Positions 62,614 to 64,000 of a DNA stretch of 64,000 nt are shown here, piece by piece (positions within the stretch are counted from its first letter, which is position 1; every line of letters begins with the position of its first letter). The notes below the pieces were generated by a model. It made no database searches. It was not told the DNA's origin and saw nothing but the letters and a program-made list of their open reading frames with translations. The stretch is from JBGAKG01 sp044224495 (GTDB lineage Bacteria > Myxococcota_A > Polyangia > Polyangiales > Polyangiaceae), in contig JBGAKG010000030.1 of the NCBI GenBank assembly GCA_044224495.1, positions 67,212 to 131,211 on the forward strand. The letters are read 5' to 3'. The position numbers and the translations under genes are program-made.

Positions 62614-63146
62614 GAGTCGCGTCCGGGAGTGCGCTCGCGGTGGTGGCGCTCGCGCCGTTCGCCGCGGTCGCACTCCTGCAGTGCACGAAGCCCGCCGCCG
62701 ACGCGGGTGGCAGCGGCGGCGTCGTCGACGCTGCCGCGCTGACGGCAAGCACGGCAGCGGTGGCCGACTCCGGCGCGAGCGTGCCGGCGTCGAGCACCCC
62801 GGGAGCGCTCGGATCGACGACGGCAAGCGCTGCGCCATCGAGCGCACCCGCGAAGCGTCCATCGCGCGCCGAGTGTCTGGCGCTCGTGAAGGCGCACGAC
62901 GACTTCATCGCTGCGCATCGCGGGGGATGCACGGTGGACGCGGACTGCGCCGCGGTGAACGCGAGCTGCGGGCTCGATGGCGTCTGCGGCGCGACGGTGC
63001 ACAAGTCGTTCGCGGCGGGCGTCAGCGCGAAGGACGACGCGTACACGCGTGCAGGATGCATGGAAGTACTAGCGCCGTCGTGTCCGACGTGCGGGGCGTA
63101 CGGAAGGCCGAGATGCGTACGCGGGACGTGCGAGAGCTCGCCCTGA
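62610..63146 (+). CDS. Small lipoprotein coupled to sucD
   Basis: GTG 62610 overlaps the sucD stop (GTGA). The signal peptide (ALAVVALAPFAAVA) ends in lipobox LLQC (Cys25). An Ala/Ser/Thr linker leads to a domain with eight cysteines (GGCTVDADCAAVNASCGLDG; CPTCGAYGRPRCVRGTC). No family is recognised. Its stop lies exactly where an Ala-Pro-coding minisatellite begins, so in some strains the C-terminus may be extended. Likely surface-exposed. Confidence 0.72.
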   Translation: MRVASGSALAVVALAPFAAVALLQCTKPAADAGGSGGVVDAAALTASTAAVADSGASVPASSTPGALGSTTASAAPSSAPAKRPSRAECLALVKAHDDFIAAHRGGCTVDADCAAVNASCGLDGVCGATVHKSFAAGVSAKDDAYTRAGCMEVLAPSCPTCGAYGRPRCVRGTCESSP

Positions 63147-63360
63147 GGGAAATCCCCGCTCCCGCTCCCGCTCCGGCACCAGCTCCCGCTCCCGCTCCCG
63201 CTCCGGCACCAGCTCCCGCTCCCGCTCCCGCTCCGGCACCCGCTCCCGCTCCCGCTCCGGCACCCGCTCCCGCTCCCGCTCCGGCACCCGCTCCCGCTCC
63301 CGCTCCGGCACCCGCTCCCGCTCCGGCTCCAACACCAGCACCAGCTCCCTGAGGGAAATC
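63141..63360 (+). repeat. Ala-Pro-coding minisatellite flanked by 14-bp direct repeats
   Basis: A run of about 190 bp made of 24- and 30-bp units built from GCTCCC/GCTCCG blocks lies between two identical 14-bp sequences (CCCTGAGGGAAATC at 63141 and 63347). Each flank contains a TGA stop, and in the +2 frame the repeat encodes (Ala-Pro)n ending at the second TGA. It could be an expansion at the end of the lipoprotein gene. Together with the palindromes beyond it, it fills the 456-bp gene-free stretch 63147-63602. Confidence 0.8.
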
Positions 63361-63477
63361 TCGCTCCTCCGCTCCGGCTCCGGCTCCCGCTGTGCGCGTC
63401 CGGGATCCGGATCCGAATTCCGGATCTGAGTTCTCCGCGCAGTCGTCCGTGCTCGTCGCTCTCTCGAGCGCAGGCGC

Positions 63478-63593
63478 GCCTGGGGCTGAAGCCCCAGGCA
63501 GCGAAGTTCCTCGCGGCGAGAGTCGGTCCAAGCCCGCCGAAGCGGCGGGCTCGCGATGTGAGAGCGCGGGCTCCGCGATGGCCGCGGAGCCCG
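63478..63593. repeat. Palindromic repeat cluster related to the ruvC array
   Basis: Three perfect inverted repeats follow one another: GCCTGGGGCT-GA-AGCCCCAGGC (63478-63499, sharing the core of the 43321-43410 array), AGCCCGCCG-AAG-CGGCGGGCT (63531-63551) and CGGGCTCCGCG-5 nt-CGCGGAGCCCG (63567-63593). The last lies 9 bp downstream of the four-helix-bundle gene and may act as its terminator. Together they look like a dispersed intergenic element of this genome. Confidence 0.75.
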
Positions 63594-63602
63594 GCAGAGG
63601 AG

Positions 63603-63946
63603 TCAGCGCGAGAGCTTGTGGAGCGTTGCGTTGATGCGATCGAGTGCAGAGAGAAGCGAGTCGTCGCGCTTGGTGAAGCCCCAAGCGACGGCGAGCTCGA
63701 GTGCCATGCGAGTCTCTCGCGCGGAGCCGAGTGCCGAGCGCAAGCGCTGTCGAGAGTTCCCATCGAACGACGACTGAGCTTCGGCGATGTTGAGAAGCAC
63801 CGAAGAAGCGGCGCGCCGCATCTGCCGAGCGAGTCGCAATAGCGCTCGGTTCCTCCGAGCGCGTCTTGGATGTTGGAGCCGACCACCGCGACCACCGGAG
63901 CCAACTGCCGCACCGTGTCGAGAGCAAACCGTTCGATCTGAAGCAT
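63603..63946 (-). pseudogene. Four-helix-bundle protein gene (23S rRNA IVS-like family), apparently frameshifted
   Basis: The minus strand begins at ATG 63946, preceded by a perfect AAGGAGGT ribosome-binding site with 5-bp spacing. The first frame encodes LQIERFALDTVRQLAPVVAV, the usual N-terminus of the four-helix-bundle (IVS-type, PF05635-like) family. The rest, LARQMRRAASSVLLNIAEAQ followed by RLRSALGSARETRMALELAV and a TLHKLSR end, is in another frame, from about 63840 down to the stop at 63603. A shift between about 63840 and 63885 therefore seems to separate the halves, either a real mutation or a sequencing error. The molecular role of these proteins is unknown. Confidence 0.6.
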
Positions 63947-64000
63947 GAGAGACCTCCTTGCCTGTCGCGCTGCGCGCGAAGGCGTCCTCGTCGGGCCACC

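Noticed and set aside
63022..63999. Long Gly-Ala repeat frame on the minus strand
   Set aside because: It arises from the minisatellite read in another frame and crosses several clear elements.

Overview
The window is very GC-rich DNA that most resembles a chromosome of the Myxococcota, probably a Polyangia-type myxobacterium. This is inferred from gene content: Ser/Thr kinases with PEGA or SRPBCC domains, some eighteen secreted lipoproteins with Ala/Ser/Pro/Thr/Asp-rich linkers, ECF sigma modules with unrecognised periplasmic partners, many GTG starts and frequent 4-nt gene overlaps. I saw no rRNA, tRNA, CRISPR array, prophage or intact insertion sequence.

Layout. 1-12.5 kb: end of a HAD 5'-nucleotidase, a lipoprotein, a kinase-SRPBCC-cyclase-like fusion, an SDR, cysteine-rich and propeller-like lipoproteins, an AmpG-like transporter coupled to a di-iron protein, a glutamine amidotransferase, and a TetR/lipoprotein/hydrolase operon. 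12.7-18.3 kb: a two-gene system related to 2-hydroxyacyl-CoA dehydratase activators. 18.3-22.3 kb: a small membrane protein, a tightly overlapped four-gene operon (SWIM protein, TPR lipoprotein, 110-aa protein, YqiA-like esterase) and another lipoprotein. 22.5-24.2 kb: a lipoprotein with a possible clan CD cysteine-peptidase dyad. 24.2-31.5 kb: a minus-strand run of PEGA kinase, acyl-CoA dehydrogenase, periplasmic-type protein, sigma, anti-sigma-like protein and two lipoproteins. 31.6-36.6 kb: CCA/poly(A) nucleotidyltransferase, an outer-membrane barrel, an M15 peptidase, an ECF sigma factor and a monoacylglycerol-lipase-like hydrolase.

36.6-52.3 kb is one long minus-strand run: cysteine-rich lipoprotein, PAP2 enzyme, ferredoxin, orphan DNA methyltransferase, zinc-ribbon protein, short Gre-like factor, lolA, ruvC, yebC, a TerB-like protein, and two giant DUF3857/transglutaminase proteins of which the second has lost its cysteine. 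52.4-54.7 kb carries icd and mdh, and 60.5-62.6 kb carries sucC-sucD, so four TCA-cycle genes lie within 10 kb, separated by lipoproteins, a Flp-type pilin and a membrane protein. The last 850 bp hold a coupled lipoprotein, an Ala-Pro minisatellite, palindromic repeats related to a tandem array upstream of ruvC, and an apparently frameshifted four-helix-bundle gene.

The most interesting signals are the active/inactive transglutaminase pair, the split CoA-activase system, the kinase fused to an incomplete cyclase, the possible caspase/gingipain-like lipoprotein, two start codons placed in perfect 11-bp hairpins, the shortened Gre factor, and the GGCTGAAGCC palindrome family. All family assignments come from recognised motifs; no searches were run.
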